In this document: positions 8,993 through 20,600 of the stretch, piece by piece
Position numbering within the stretch: position 1 is the first letter of the stretch
How the letters are laid out: each line of letters opens with the position of its first letter
Assembly: GCF_013409595.1 (NCBI RefSeq)
Contig: NZ_JACCBD010000001.1
Location: 3,509,417-3,573,416, forward strand
DNA length: 64,000 bases
Source: Leucobacter aridicollis
Lineage (GTDB): Bacteria; Actinomycetota; Actinomycetes; Actinomycetales; Microbacteriaceae
Reading direction: 5' to 3'
The notes under the pieces: generated by a model
Database searches by the model: none
Seen by the model: only the letters and a program-made list of their open reading frames with translations
What the model was told of the DNA's origin: nothing
Made by a program: the position numbers and the translations under genes

Positions 8993-10358
8993 CTGGCAGA
9001 TCCCCCAATCGGTCGACGATGTCACGCGCGTCCTGCAGCGAGCCCGCGGCGAGCGTGCGCTCGATCGTGCGCCGTTCGAGGCCATCGAGGGCCGCTAGCG
9101 GGATCCCGGTGTCCTCGGCTACGGAGTAGAGCGAGAGCGATCCCAGATCCTGATGGACGCCCTGGAAGATGATGACGGTGTCGCCGTCCGTGCCGACGAA
9201 GTAGCGCGTCTGCGTCCACTGGTAGCCGACGAGCAGCGCCCCTCCGATCGCGGCAAGCACGGCGACGACGCCGAGCAGCCACATCGCGCGGCGGCGCCGG
9301 TTGCTTCGGCGGGTCTCCGCGAGCAGTTCAGCCAGGTACTCGTCGGCCCTGGCCTCAAAGTGGCTTTCCTCGACAGCGGGGACGCGGCGAATTCGCCTGC
9401 GATTCGCGAGTCGCGTCCGAGCGGTGTTCGTCGTGCCGTCGCGAAGCTGCGGCGCATTCGCGGCCGAGCCGACGAACCGCGGATTCCGCGGGCCTGCCGG
9501 TTCGCCGTCGGCGTCGGTCAGGCCAGGGAGGGGATCGTCGTCCTCGAACAGCCGGCCGCCGATCTCGAGGGTGTCGCCCGGGCGCTGTGCCGAGGCTGGG
9601 GCCTCGACCTCAAGCTCCTCCGCTTCCTCTGCCGTCGTGGTCTCCACGAGCACGACGGTGACGTTATCGGGGGCGCCGTGCGAGAGGCTCTTGTCGATGA
9701 GGTCGTCGACCGCGCCCTGCAACGAGCGACGCCGGCGAAGGATCTTCTCGATGTCGTCGTCGTCGACGTAGCCGCAGAGCCCGTCCGAGCACAGCAGCCA
9801 GACGTCGTCCGGGCGCGTGTCGAGCACCATCGTGTCGACCTCGGGGGCCGACTCGACGTCGCCGAGCACACGCATGAGCACCGAGCGACGCGGGTGATAC
9901 TGTGCCTCTTCCTCAGTGATCCGTCCGCTGTCCACGAGCCGCTGCACGAAGGTGTGATCCTTCGTGATCTGCTGGAGGGCGCCGTCCCGAAACAGGTACA
10001 GCCGCGAGTCGCCGATGTGGGCGGCCGCGAGCTGATCGCCGACCGTGAGGAACCCGACGAAGGTCGTCCCGAGGCCCGCGAGCTCGTGGTGGTCCTTGAC
10101 AGTGTCGCGGAGCATCGTGTTCGCAACGAGCAGCGACTGTCGGAGCCGCTCGGCAGCGGCAATCGGCTCGCCGGTCTGCGGTTCGTCGAGCTTCGCGACG
10201 TCGCGGGTGACGAGCGCCGAGGCGACATCGCCGCCAGCGTGGCCACCCATGCCATCGGCGACGAGGAACAGCTGGTCCCCGGCGTAGCCCGAGTCCTGGT
10301 TGTTCGCACGAACCATACCCACGTGCGAGGCAACCGCGCTCGCGTATCCGTATGACAC
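8985..10358 (-). CDS. pstP: PP2C-family protein Ser/Thr phosphatase PstP
   Basis: A 457-residue membrane phosphatase. The N-terminal PP2C domain (about 1-240) shows the metal-binding motifs RANNQDSG, DGMGGHAGGDVAS, GDSRLYLF, CSDGL and GAPDNVTVVLV. A long acidic, Pro-rich juxtamembrane segment leads to one membrane helix (about 355-375) and a short extracellular tail. It removes phosphates placed by PknA and PknB and so resets wall-growth signalling. It starts two bases after the fhaB stop and overlaps rodA by eight bases, consistent with one operon. Confidence 0.96.
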   Translation of the reverse strand: MSYGYASAVASHVGMVRANNQDSGYAGDQLFLVADGMGGHAGGDVASALVTRDVAKLDEPQTGEPIAAAERLRQSLLVANTMLRDTVKDHHELAGLGTTFVGFLTVGDQLAAAHIGDSRLYLFRDGALQQITKDHTFVQRLVDSGRITEEEAQYHPRRSVLMRVLGDVESAPEVDTMVLDTRPDDVWLLCSDGLCGYVDDDDIEKILRRRRSLQGAVDDLIDKSLSHGAPDNVTVVLVETTTAEEAEELEVEAPASAQRPGDTLEIGGRLFEDDDPLPGLTDADGEPAGPRNPRFVGSAANAPQLRDGTTNTARTRLANRRRIRRVPAVEESHFEARADEYLAELLAETRRSNRRRRAMWLLGVVAVLAAIGGALLVGYQWTQTRYFVGTDGDTVIIFQGVHQDLGSLSLYSVAEDTGIPLAALDGLERRTIERTLAAGSLQDARDIVDRLGDLPDA

Positions 10359-10360
10359 GC

Positions 10361-10927
10361 CTACGGCCTCAGCTCAAACGTTGTCTTGCCGATCGTGACC
10401 GGGGTGAACGTCGGAACGTTGACGGAGCCGCGCACCTTCTCGCCGTTGAGCAGCGTGCCGTTGGTCGAGTCGAGATCAGTGAGCACCCAGTTGTCGCCGG
10501 AGCGCGCGAGCCGTGCGTGATACGTCGAGGTGTACTCGTCGACGATGACGAGCGTCGAGTCCGAGCTGCGGCCGATCGAGACGAAGTCTTCGTCGAGCGG
10601 AATCGAAGTGCCAGTCGCAACACCCGAGGTGATCACGAGCGAGCGGGCCGGGCCGGAGGAACCAGCCGAGGGAAGCGCACCGCCCGAGGGGGTGATGACC
10701 GGTGAGTGGGTCGGAGCCTGTGCGTGCGGCGCGGGCGCAGCGGCGGCCGGTTGGAGCTGCGGCGCCGGAGCGGGCGATGCCGGCTGGACGGTCGGCCCGT
10801 CGTTCCTGATCTTCCGAGCTGGGGCGCCGAACAGGTCACTCCTGAGTGCATAGACGATCGCGAAGATGAAAAACCAGAGCAGCAGCAGGAAGCCGATGCG
10901 CATGATGAGCAACGTGAGTTCGCTCAC
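10361..10927 (-). CDS. fhaB: FHA domain membrane-associated protein FhaB
   Basis: A 188-residue protein from the GTG at 10927, whose GTGA overlaps the fhaA stop. An N-terminal membrane helix (about 9-28, rich in Leu and Trp) is followed by a Pro/Ala-rich linker and a C-terminal FHA domain with the phosphothreonine-binding signature GRSSDS ... STYHARL ... DLDSTNGTLLNG. FHA domains read phosphothreonine left by PknA or PknB; in mycobacteria FhaB (FipA) links the kinases to division proteins. The frame is open well upstream of 10927, but that part lies inside fhaA. Confidence 0.93.
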   Translation of the reverse strand: MSELTLLIMRIGFLLLLWFFIFAIVYALRSDLFGAPARKIRNDGPTVQPASPAPAPQLQPAAAAPAPHAQAPTHSPVITPSGGALPSAGSSGPARSLVITSGVATGTSIPLDEDFVSIGRSSDSTLVIVDEYTSTYHARLARSGDNWVLTDLDSTNGTLLNGEKVRGSVNVPTFTPVTIGKTTFELRP

Positions 10928-11673
10928 TTGGCCCCCCAGAAATCTTGGTCGACGCTGGCCGAGCCGCGCGTTGACGAACCCGCTGAGAAGCCCTGCCGCG
11001 GTGCCCGGCTTCGGCCCGGCACCAGTTGGAAGCGTAGCGCAGTCTGACCGATCATGATCACCGTGCCGGTCTGCAGCCGCGCCTCGCGGAAGCGCTGCCC
11101 CTCGATCTTCGAGCCGTTGGTTGACCCGAGATCGCGGGCGAGCCCGGTGGCGCCGTCCCAAATGATCTCGAGGTGTTTGCGGGAGGCCGCGCTGTCCGTG
11201 ATGCGAATGTCGCAGTCGGAACCGCGGCCGACGACGGTCGTGCCGCGGCGCAGTTCGTGGCGCTGACCGTCGACGTCGATCGCCGCCACCCAATCGACGC
11301 TGCCTTCAACCTGAGTGGCGTCGACCTGCAGCACGCCACCCGTCAGCGAGTCGTCCGAGACGATCTCGACGTCGGGCTCGCCGAGGAACTGGTAGTTCTG
11401 CCGTGCCGCGTGCTTCCGCACGATCTCGCGGAGCTCGTTCTCAAGCGTGTTCCCGAGCCTGAGTAGCCTGTCGGCGTCCTGCGGCGACACGCGCACGACG
11501 AAGCGGTTCGGCGTGAGCACGCGATCGCGGTCGACGACGACGGCGCCGATGTCGAGCTCGCGCTTGAGCGCTGAGCCGATCTCCACGGGTTGCACGCCCG
11601 AACGGAACGTGCGGGCAAACGCGCCATTGACGGCGCGTTCAAGAGAGCGTTCGACGCTGTCGAGAAATCCCAT
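10924..11673 (-). CDS. fhaA: DUF3662 and FHA domain-containing protein FhaA
   Basis: First gene of the operon: 249 residues, AAAGGAG ribosome site before the ATG. The N-terminal part (about 1-115, GFLDSVERSLERAVNGAF onward) is the DUF3662 domain; the C-terminal part is an FHA domain with GRGSDCDIR, SRKHLEI and GSTNGSKI. In mycobacteria FhaA binds phosphorylated partners such as MviN and restrains peptidoglycan synthesis. The protein is less than half the size of mycobacterial FhaA because the long linker between the two domains is short. A TACACT -10-like element lies on the minus strand at 11764-11759, about 86 bases upstream, without a good -35. Confidence 0.94.
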   Translation of the reverse strand: MGFLDSVERSLERAVNGAFARTFRSGVQPVEIGSALKRELDIGAVVVDRDRVLTPNRFVVRVSPQDADRLLRLGNTLENELREIVRKHAARQNYQFLGEPDVEIVSDDSLTGGVLQVDATQVEGSVDWVAAIDVDGQRHELRRGTTVVGRGSDCDIRITDSAASRKHLEIIWDGATGLARDLGSTNGSKIEGQRFREARLQTGTVIMIGQTALRFQLVPGRSRAPRQGFSAGSSTRGSASVDQDFWGAK

Positions 11674-11770
11674 GTCCCGCTCCTTTCATTTCAGCCGCAC
11701 TGAGAGCCTTGCGAATTCGCGCAGCAGAGACGATCCGCCACGCGGGTAATTCTGCAATAGTGTACTCACT

Positions 11771-11800
11771 TTGTCTTGGATTGCCGTGTGCTGCTAAGCT
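11771..11800 (+). promoter_or_regulatory. Likely promoter of tRNA-Leu
   Basis: TTGTCT (11771-11776) and TAAGCT (11795-11800) are separated by 18 bases, about 41 bases before the tRNA. This is a reasonable housekeeping sigma-factor promoter. Confidence 0.5.
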
Positions 11801-11841
11801 GTACGAGTTGTCCACGCAGCTGATGCGGGGGCGGCAGACTC

Positions 11842-11925
<84 letters not shown>

Positions 11926-11938
11926 CGAGTAATTGAGA

Positions 11939-11977
11939 CACAATGGCCGGCAATCCTCAGGATTGCCGGCCATTGTG
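11939..11977 (+). terminator. Hairpin terminator after tRNA-Leu
   Basis: A perfect 17-bp stem (arms 11939-11955 and 11961-11977) with loop CTCAG, followed by GCGTTTCT. The U-tract is short, but position and stem strength suit termination or 3' processing of the tRNA transcript. Confidence 0.75.
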
Positions 11978-12138
11978 CGTTTCTGCCCGAACGCTCATGG
12001 AACACTTCACGCTTGGTCTCTTCGCGGCCCTCGCAGACGATTCCCCGCCCCCACCAGCGGCCCCAGGATAAGTTGGAATGACGAGACGGCTGCGCTGACG
12101 GCGGGTCACGAACGAGACTTGAACCGAGAGAACGACGA

Positions 12139-14559
12139 ATGACAGCTGTTGAACTAGAGCGCGGGTTAACCGAGGCCGAGGCCGACGAGCGCATGCGCGC
12201 GGGGAAGGGCAACGCGTCGCCCGACGGCTCCAGCCGATCGCTGGGCGAGATCCTCGCGGCGAACGTCTTCACCGTATTTAACGGCATCGTGTTTGCGGGC
12301 TTTGGGATTCTGCTCGTCCTCGGGCGCTGGCAGGACGCGCTGTTTGGGCTGCCGGCGCTCTTCAACACCGTGATCGGCGTCGTCCAGGAGTTCAACGCTA
12401 AGCGCACGCTTGACAGGCTCGCGGTGATGAACGCGCCCTCCGCTCGGGTGCTGCGTGACGGCGTTGCCCGCGAGATCGCGCCCGAAGGCGTCGTGCTCGG
12501 CGACCTGCTGGTGCTCCGACCCGGTGATCAGGTCACGGCTGATGCTCGCGTCGTGCGGACCGATCATGGCGGTCCCCGCGGGCTCGAGGTCGACGAGTCC
12601 ATGCTCACCGGCGAATCCGACCCGATCCGCAAGGCCGTGGGAGACGAGGTGCTGTCTGGATCAAACGTCGTGGGCGGAACCGCGCTCGCGGAGGTCGTGC
12701 AGGTCGGCGCGGACTCCTACGCAGCGAAGCTCACGGTGGAGGCGCGCCGCTTCTCGCTCGTGCGCTCGGAGCTCCGCGGGAGTATCGATCGGCTCCTGCG
12801 CTGGATCTCGTGGGCGCTGCTCCCCCTGATCCTGATCGTCGTGAACGGCCAGATGCAGGCGTTTGGCGGCTGGGGCGCGGCCATCGCGTCGGGCGCCTGG
12901 CGCGAGGCCGTCGTCGGCGCGGTCGCCGCGGTGATCGCGATGGTGCCGCTCGGGCTCGTGCTCATTACGAGCATCGCCTTCGCGGTGAGCGGGCTCAAGC
13001 TCGCCAAAGACAACGTGCTCATCCAGGAACTCCCCGCCGTCGAGGGCCTCGCCCGCGTCGACGCGCTCTGCCTCGACAAGACGGGCACGGTGACGACGGG
13101 CGAGATGGTCTTCAACCACGCGGCGCAGCTCGCCGACCGCGCCGGCTGGCAGTCCGTCCTCGGCACGCTCGGCACCGCCCCCGACGCGAACGGAACGGCG
13201 CAGTGCCTTGCGGCACCGTTCGGCGACCACGGTGCGCCGAGGGTGTGCGCCGAGATCCCGTTCGATTCGGCCCGCAAGTGGAGCGCGCTTATCACGGAAC
13301 CCGGTGGCGACTGCGAGCCGGGCAGCTGGGTGTTCGGCGCCCCCGAATTCGTGCTCGCGACGACCGACACCGCGGCGGCGCGGGAGGCGCTCGCGCAGGC
13401 CGGGGCGATCGCCGAATCCGGGCTGCGCACCCTGCTGCTCGCGCACTCGACCGAGGCGATCGGCGGCGGGGAGCACCCGGAGCTGCCTGGCGGGCTCGTG
13501 CCCGTCGCGATCCTGAGCTTCCGTGAGGAGGTGCGCGACGACGCGCTCGCGACGATGGCCTACTTCGCCAAGCAGGGCGTGGACGTCCGCATTATTTCCG
13601 GTGACGACCCGAGAACCGTCTCCGCGGTCGCCCGCGAGGTCGGAATCGAGCACACAGCCGGCGTCGATGCCCGGACGCTTCCGGACGACATCGACGAACT
13701 TGCTGAGATCCTCGAACGCGAGCACGTCTTTGGGCGCGTCACGCCGCAACAGAAACGGGCAATGGTGCATGCCCTCCAGAGCCGCGGGCACGTGGTCGCG
13801 ATGACGGGCGACGGCGTGAACGATGCCCTCGCGATTAAGGACGCGGATCTCGGGATCGCCATGGATACGGCGACTCCGGCGACGAAGGCGGTTGCGCGGC
13901 TGGTGCTGCTCGACGGCAGGTTCGACCGCATGCCAGGTGTCGTTGCCGAGGGCCGCCGCGTCATCGCGAACATCGAGCGGGTGTCGAAGCTATTCCTGAC
14001 AAAGACGACGTATGCGCTCGCGATCGGCTTCATCTTCGGGCTCTTGGCGTGGGCGTTTCCGTTCCTGCCGCGTCAGCTGTCGATCACCGACGGGCTGACG
14101 ATCGGGATCCCGGCGTTCTTCCTTGCCCTGATGCCGAACGCCTCACGCTACCGGCCAGGGTTCATGAAGCGATCGCTCACGTTTGCGGTGCCGGCCGGCA
14201 TCGTCGTCACCGCGGGAATTCTCGCGCTGCATCTTCTGGCTCCGAGGCTTGGCGAGTTCACCCTGACCGAGATGCAGTCTGCGGCGACGCTCGCGCTTGC
14301 CGGGATCGCCCTCTGGGTGCTCGCGGTGCTCGCGCGCCCCGTGCACCCGTTCCGCGTGCTCATTGTGCTCGCGATGTACGCGGGCCTCGGGCTCGTCTGG
14401 GCGATCCCGTTTGTACGGGATTTCTTCGCCGTGACCTGGCTGCCGGCCGATCTGGGCTGGCTCGTTCTCGGGATCGTGGCGGTCGGCGTTGTTCTCATCG
14501 AGGCACTCAGGGCGTGGCATCGCAGCCGCATAGAGTTACGTGATGTTTCGTTAACATAA
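12139..14559 (+). CDS. CtpE-like cation-transporting P-type ATPase
   Basis: An 806-residue P-type pump: actuator domain with TGES (SMLTGESDP), phosphorylation Asp313 in DKTGTVTTGE, nucleotide-binding region, and TGDGVNDALAIKDADLGIAM before the C-terminal helices. About ten membrane segments are present. There is no N-terminal heavy-metal domain and no CPx motif, which excludes copper-type pumps. The M4 segment reads VPLGLVLITS, close to the PEGL group but with Leu in place of Glu, and the overall layout resembles mycobacterial CtpE, reported as a calcium transporter. The substrate is therefore probably Ca2+ but is inferred. It stands alone between the tRNA and the first giant surface gene. 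Confidence 0.87.
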   Translation: MTAVELERGLTEAEADERMRAGKGNASPDGSSRSLGEILAANVFTVFNGIVFAGFGILLVLGRWQDALFGLPALFNTVIGVVQEFNAKRTLDRLAVMNAPSARVLRDGVAREIAPEGVVLGDLLVLRPGDQVTADARVVRTDHGGPRGLEVDESMLTGESDPIRKAVGDEVLSGSNVVGGTALAEVVQVGADSYAAKLTVEARRFSLVRSELRGSIDRLLRWISWALLPLILIVVNGQMQAFGGWGAAIASGAWREAVVGAVAAVIAMVPLGLVLITSIAFAVSGLKLAKDNVLIQELPAVEGLARVDALCLDKTGTVTTGEMVFNHAAQLADRAGWQSVLGTLGTAPDANGTAQCLAAPFGDHGAPRVCAEIPFDSARKWSALITEPGGDCEPGSWVFGAPEFVLATTDTAAAREALAQAGAIAESGLRTLLLAHSTEAIGGGEHPELPGGLVPVAILSFREEVRDDALATMAYFAKQGVDVRIISGDDPRTVSAVAREVGIEHTAGVDARTLPDDIDELAEILEREHVFGRVTPQQKRAMVHALQSRGHVVAMTGDGVNDALAIKDADLGIAMDTATPATKAVARLVLLDGRFDRMPGVVAEGRRVIANIERVSKLFLTKTTYALAIGFIFGLLAWAFPFLPRQLSITDGLTIGIPAFFLALMPNASRYRPGFMKRSLTFAVPAGIVVTAGILALHLLAPRLGEFTLTEMQSAATLALAGIALWVLAVLARPVHPFRVLIVLAMYAGLGLVWAIPFVRDFFAVTWLPADLGWLVLGIVAVGVVLIEALRAWHRSRIELRDVSLT

Positions 14560-14670
14560 AGAATAGGAACGAATCGGGCCGGTGCAGTTTACGCCGGGCA
14601 CTTCCATCGCATAGTGTTTCTAGCAAACACGCGGCTGCGCTTCATGCGCATCGCGACACCGTACTGAGCG

Positions 14671-17600
14671 ATGGGGACAACTGTGGGGCGTTTTCGAGAA
14701 GCAAAGAGAGCTGGCCTCCGGGGTGTCGCTCTCGCCATTGGCGCAGCTCTGACACTGGGGATGGCCGTCACGGCGCCACAGGCGGCTCTCGCCGCTGAGA
14801 CCACCAGCGTGCTCGACATCAAGAAGACGGCCTCGGCGACAGAGCTGAAGCCCGGCGAGACGATGGAGTACCGCATCGAGGTCGGATGTTCGTCGATCAC
14901 CGATCTCGGTTGCCGTGACGCAGTGCTCTCCGACCTCATCCCCGCGGAGTTCGAGATCATCCCTGGCAGCGTCGCAGTCTCCAACGTCGCCGCGAACCCA
15001 CCGGTCGTCGAAGGCAACCAGGTTAGCGTCACCTTCACGGAGGACCTCGGCGACGGCTCGATCGGACTCGTCGACAACACCGATGGCGTCATCACGATTC
15101 AGGTGAAGCTGCGCGAAGACCTCCCGCACGAAGACCCGGCCAAGCCGATCGTGAACACGGCGACGCTCGACGCCGATAACGCGGAGAAGGTGTCGGACAA
15201 CGCAACCGTCACACCCGTCGTCGACCTGAACCTCCGCACCGACGTCGAGAAGTCATACAACCCCGCGGCCGGGCAGGCGAAGCCCGGGCAGAAGACCCAG
15301 CTCACCGTCAACGGCACGAACACCTCCAATGCGGGCGTTGAGAGCCTCTCGCTCACCGACCCGACCGACCCAACCGCGTCCCCGAACCCCTTCGATCTGC
15401 TCGAGATCACCGCGATGGAAACGCTCACCTTCCCCGAGGGCGCAACCGACACCGCGACGGTCGAGTACTTCATCGACGGCGAGTGGGTGCCATTCGAGCT
15501 GAAGTCCAGCGACATGCCGCACGCGCCGCCGAGTGCGGACGCGAAGGGCGTCCGAGTCACGTTCCATGCCGCAGACGGTTCGAAGATTCCCGCGAACGCA
15601 GGGGGCGGCTTCGTCCTCACCCTTGAGCAGCGCGAGGGCGTAACCGAACTCACCGAGACCACCGTCGTCCACAACACTGTCGAGAGTGAAGTCACGCTCG
15701 GCGAGAACACCGCGAACGCCGGCAACGACGCCGACTACACCATCGCCACCGAGAACCTGTCGGTCGGAGCCACGAAGGAGTTCGACACCGACGAACTCCT
15801 CGCTGGCGAGAGCACCGGCGTGACTATCTCGGGCACGAACACGAGCCTTGTTGACCTTGAGACGCTGACGATCCGCGAGCCAGCCGCAGGCGTGTTCGGC
15901 GAGGTCGACGGCACAAAGATGCTCGAGTTCACCGGCTTCACGAGCAACGTCCAGTTCCCGAGCGCCGCTACCGGTGGGGAGTTGACCGTCGACTACGTGG
16001 CGACCGATGGCTCGACGAAGAGCGTCACCCTGTCACTGACCGACGGGCAGCCGTTCCCCGAGCTGCCCGCAGATTTCGCCTCACTCAACTATTTCGAGGT
16101 GACGTTCACCTCGCCCGCGCCGGGGTCGATCACCGCCGGCGGTTCAAGCGAGATCAAGTTCGACGTCGTGGCAACCGAGGATTCGGAGCCCAAGGCGCAG
16201 CTTGTCAACGAGATCGCGGTGAGCGGCACCAACGAGCACGGCGAGGCAACCGACAACGCCGACGACACGCTCACCTTCGCCGAGCAGCACCTCGAGCTCG
16301 AGACCGTCAAGAAGGTTAACCCCGGCGAGATGTGGGGCTACAAGGGCGAGACCGCCACCGTTCAGCTGCCGACGACGCTGAAGAAGCCCGAGTCGAACGC
16401 TAACGCGCAACACATCGTCGTCACCGATCCTGCGCTCACCGACCCGAGCGATCCGAACAGCGCTCCGAAGCCATCTTCGTTCTGGGACTCGTTCCAGCCG
16501 AAGCAGATCACGAAGACCGATGTTCCCGCGGGAGCGACCCTCACGATCCGCTACTACGACACGGTGGACGGCGAATGGAAGGTGCTCGAGGGGGCTGAGA
16601 ACGTCGTCGGCGCGACGAGCTTCTCGATGACCATCCCCGAGGAGCTGCGTGACCACATCGGGGGCCTGCAGTTCGATTTTGCAAACGAGGACCCCGGCTT
16701 CGAGCCAGGCAACACGGTGCAGCCGAACTTCACCTCCGAGCTCAAGGAGGGCCTCCCGCCCGTCGATGCCCCTGGCGGCCAGCACGAGATTGTCGAGAAC
16801 TGCTCGGCGTCGGCCGCGACCGGCGGCGTCGGCGTGGAGCCCGGCGTATCGCCCGAGAGCTGCAACGAACTGCAGATCAACAACCCGATCATCGGCGTCC
16901 ACGACCTGCTCGAGAAGCGCTGGATCGCTCCGGAAGACCAGATCCTGCCGTCGCGCTCGGGCGAGCACGCCACCTCGCGCCTCTACTGGTCGACCGGCGG
17001 ACGCACCGGCGTTGACCAGATGGTGATCTCCGATACCCGCCTCGCGCCTGGCTCGAGCTTCGCCCCGGCCGCTGGCCCCGCGGACCTCATCGAGAAGAGC
17101 GTCTACAACGCGTTCAACCTCGTGAAGATCAAGGCGATCACCCCGGAGCTCGACCCGTCGCTGCAGTGGGACCAGGTCACCGACGTCCAGCTCTGGAACG
17201 CCTCGACAGGTGCCTGGACCACGATCGCGGCTGCCGCCGGCAAGCTGCCCTTCAAGGGTGCCGTCCCTGAACTGGCACTGACGCCCGCCGAGCAGATCTC
17301 AACGACCGCCGTCCGCCTGCTCTTCGCGGAAAACCCGGAGGCGCGCGAGGCGTCGAACGACCCGCTCGCCCCCGCCGTCGGATCCGGCGTCGCGAAGACG
17401 AACAGCGCCAGCCCGGGCGCGGAGGGCGTTCGCTCGCTTGACCTCGAATGGGAGCTGCGAGACGCAAAGCGCTCGCCCGCGGGCGTTCCCGTACTCGGCA
17501 CCGAGGACTTCAACACCGAGACTCCCGGCGACGTGAACAACATCGCCAGTGGAACCTCCGTTGACGGCGACGGCACCGTGCTTGGCCACGACGACGATGG

Positions 17601-20600
17601 TGACACGATCTCGATCATCGATCGACCCGTCACCGTCAGCCTGACCAAGGGGTGGACCGGTGGGCCTCTCGGCGTTCCGCCGACCGATGTCCCGCAGGAC
17701 CAGTACCCGACGAGCCGTGTCGCGCTCGCCGCGACCAACACGTCGGTGACGCAGCTCGAGCAGCTCGACATCATCGAGCCCGGCCCCGGCGGCGCGAACC
17801 CGTTCGACGTGTTCAACCTGCACAAGATCGTGTTCGTTCCGAACAACGTCGCAGGCGCTGACTGGGACAAGACCCTCGTGATCCTGACCGACGCGGCAGG
17901 CAACGAAACGAGCTACGCGCCAAGCGCAGCCGTAGCGCTGTCGGACACTGAAGCCGGCCGAGAGCTCCTCGCAAACACCGTCAAGGTGCGACTCCACAAC
18001 GAAGGCAAGGCCGACCTCGAGGGCAACACGAACTCGATTGAGAGCGGCGCCAAGGCATCGCTCGTACTCGACCTGCAGCTGCGCAAGACGCACCGCGACG
18101 GGGGAGCGCCTGTCACCACCGTCGACTCGCCTGTGAAGAACGGGGCGACTGCGCTCGCCTGCGACCTCTGCGGTGTGCCGAACGCCCCGGCAGGGTCGCA
18201 CGCCGAAGCCGACGACGACGCCCAGATCAAGCTCGACACCTTCGAGATCGACGTGCAGACCACGAAGCGGTTCACCCCGGACAACCAGCTCGTCGAGTTC
18301 CTCCCGGGTGAGCCCGAGTACGACGCCGAGGAGTGGGACGCGATCCAGATGGATCTCACCGCACGCCCGACCGGCACCGGCCGAGTCGACAAACTCGTTG
18401 TCACGGACTCCGGCGAAAACCGAGTGGATGGCGAGCCGTCTGCGAAGAGCTTCTGGAACGCATTCCGGTTCGAGGGCTTCACGAACGACACGTTGACTGT
18501 CCCTGCGCGCATCACGCACGTGCAGGCCGAGGTGCTCTATGGAGACTATTCCGTCGAAACCGGCAACAAGCTGAACTTTGCGGCAAATGGAGACGGATGG
18601 GTGACGGGCTCGGACGCGCCTGTCGCCGTGGTCGACGGCAAGATCGCGGACGCGGGAGCAACGCTCCTCGCGAGCATTGACGCGAGCCAGTACGACGGTA
18701 TTCGCGGAATTCGCCTGACGTACACGACGCTCGCCGCGGACGGCACCCGGCTTGCCTTTGAGAACCCGGCGAACCCAGAGGTAAAGATCTCCCTCGACGT
18801 GAAGCGTCGCGCGTACCTCGTGTCGGATCCGAGCGAGCCCGTGCCGAACTCTGGCGCGTCGTTTAGCGCCCCGGGCGAAGACGTCCGCCAGCCAGGCGGC
18901 CTGTTCCACAACACGGTCGACGCCGACACCGAGAGCTTCGTGAAGAAGTCAGGTGGCTCAGATCCGATGCTTACGGCGCACGACGACGCCACAGCGCGTG
19001 TCACCTACCTCTCGGAGGGCATTGAGGTCGCGGTCGAGAAGACCCCGGTCGGCGCGCAGCGTCCGGGCGAGGTGATCCCGTTCAAGCTCAAGACGACGAA
19101 CACCTCGAAGCGCTCGACAAGCCAGGACGAGAACGAGGAGCACGGCATCCTCGATCCCCACATCATTGATCACTTCCCGGTTGTCGACGGAAAGCCGCAG
19201 CTCATCTTCGATCCCGACATGGATCCGGAGAAGTACTTCGACTTCGAGCTGACGAACCCGCTCAACCCGACGGGCACGAAGCTCATGCCTGTCGATCCCG
19301 CGAAGATCAAGGTGACGTTCCTCGACGACACCTACGAGAACGCCGCCGAGCCAGGGGCAGAGATCTTCGGAGTGAGGTTCGACTTCCCCAAGGGAACGGT
19401 GTTGTACCCCGAAGAGGCCTACACGATCACTGTCAACATGATGTTCCGGCCGGGCATGATCGCCGGTTCTGAAAACGCGGTCACGAACAAGTTCGCGGTC
19501 GTGTCACCTGAGCAGAACTTCAACAGTTGCAACTTCAGCACCGAGCACGAAAGCAAGGAATGCTGGGCTGACACGGAGGTGTACCCGACCGAATCGGGCG
19601 CGCTGCGCGGCAAGAAGTACGTGCGCGCGAACGACACCGAGCTCGGGATCGCGGACGTACCCAACCCGACCGCCGGTCGCGAGTGCCTCCCGCAGTTCGC
19701 TGAGGACTACTCGTTCAGCAACTGCGTTCCGGTCACGAAGCCGCTTGGCAAGGAGACCTGGCGCGAGGAGCTGCAGAACACAGGCACGCTGCCGATGGAC
19801 ACGGTCGTGACGATTGACTCGCTGCCGAAGGTCGACGATCAGGGCGCGCTCGTGCTTCTCCCACGCAAGTCGGAGTGGCAGCCCGCCTGGATCGGCAACA
19901 CCGCGATCGTGACCGACACCTCGGCCGACGGCCAGGCGTACCGGGACGACGTCACTCCGGTGCAGTACTACTCGAGCTCCGAGGACGCGGCATGCATCGC
20001 CGACCTCAAGCCCAGCGAGGCAGTGCAGTGCGGCGATTTCTGGCAGCCACTCACTGCCGACGTCGACCCGGCGACAGTGATGCACGTGAAGACCGTGTTC
20101 GACTTCACTGCGAAGCCGCTCGCCCCCGGCGAGCGCCTCGCGTACACGTTCGAGACGCGCACTCCCGCGCAGTCGCCAAAGATGACCGCCGACACTGTCG
20201 CGTGGAACTCGATTGCGGTCGGCGGGCAGACGATCGGTAGCGACGGCCGCAAGTCGAGCGTGCTTCCGACCGAGGGCATTCGCGTTGGCGTCTCCCTCGC
20301 GACCGGGCCGCTGTCCGTGGAGAAGCTCGTGACCGGACCCGGCGCGGAGTTCGCTCCCGACGAGTTCCAGGTTGAGGTCCTGTGTACGGTTCCGGCCCGC
20401 GAGGGTGCTTCGGCCGTCGCGCTCGACCCGATCACGCTCACGGTTCCGGCAGGCGAGGTTGTGACCCTCGAGGAGCAGCTCCTGTGGGGAGCTGAGTGCG
20501 AGTTGCGTGACGTCGAGGGTGCGAACGGCGAGACGTCCTCCGAGGCGACGAAGGTCACCGTCGGAACCGACGGCGCGACGCCGGTGCTCGCCTCGCTTAC

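Noticed and set aside
17299..18909. 536-codon minus-strand frame opposite the first giant surface gene
   Set aside because: Antisense shadow of high-GC coding; composition (Arg/Val/Gly) is typical for such shadows.
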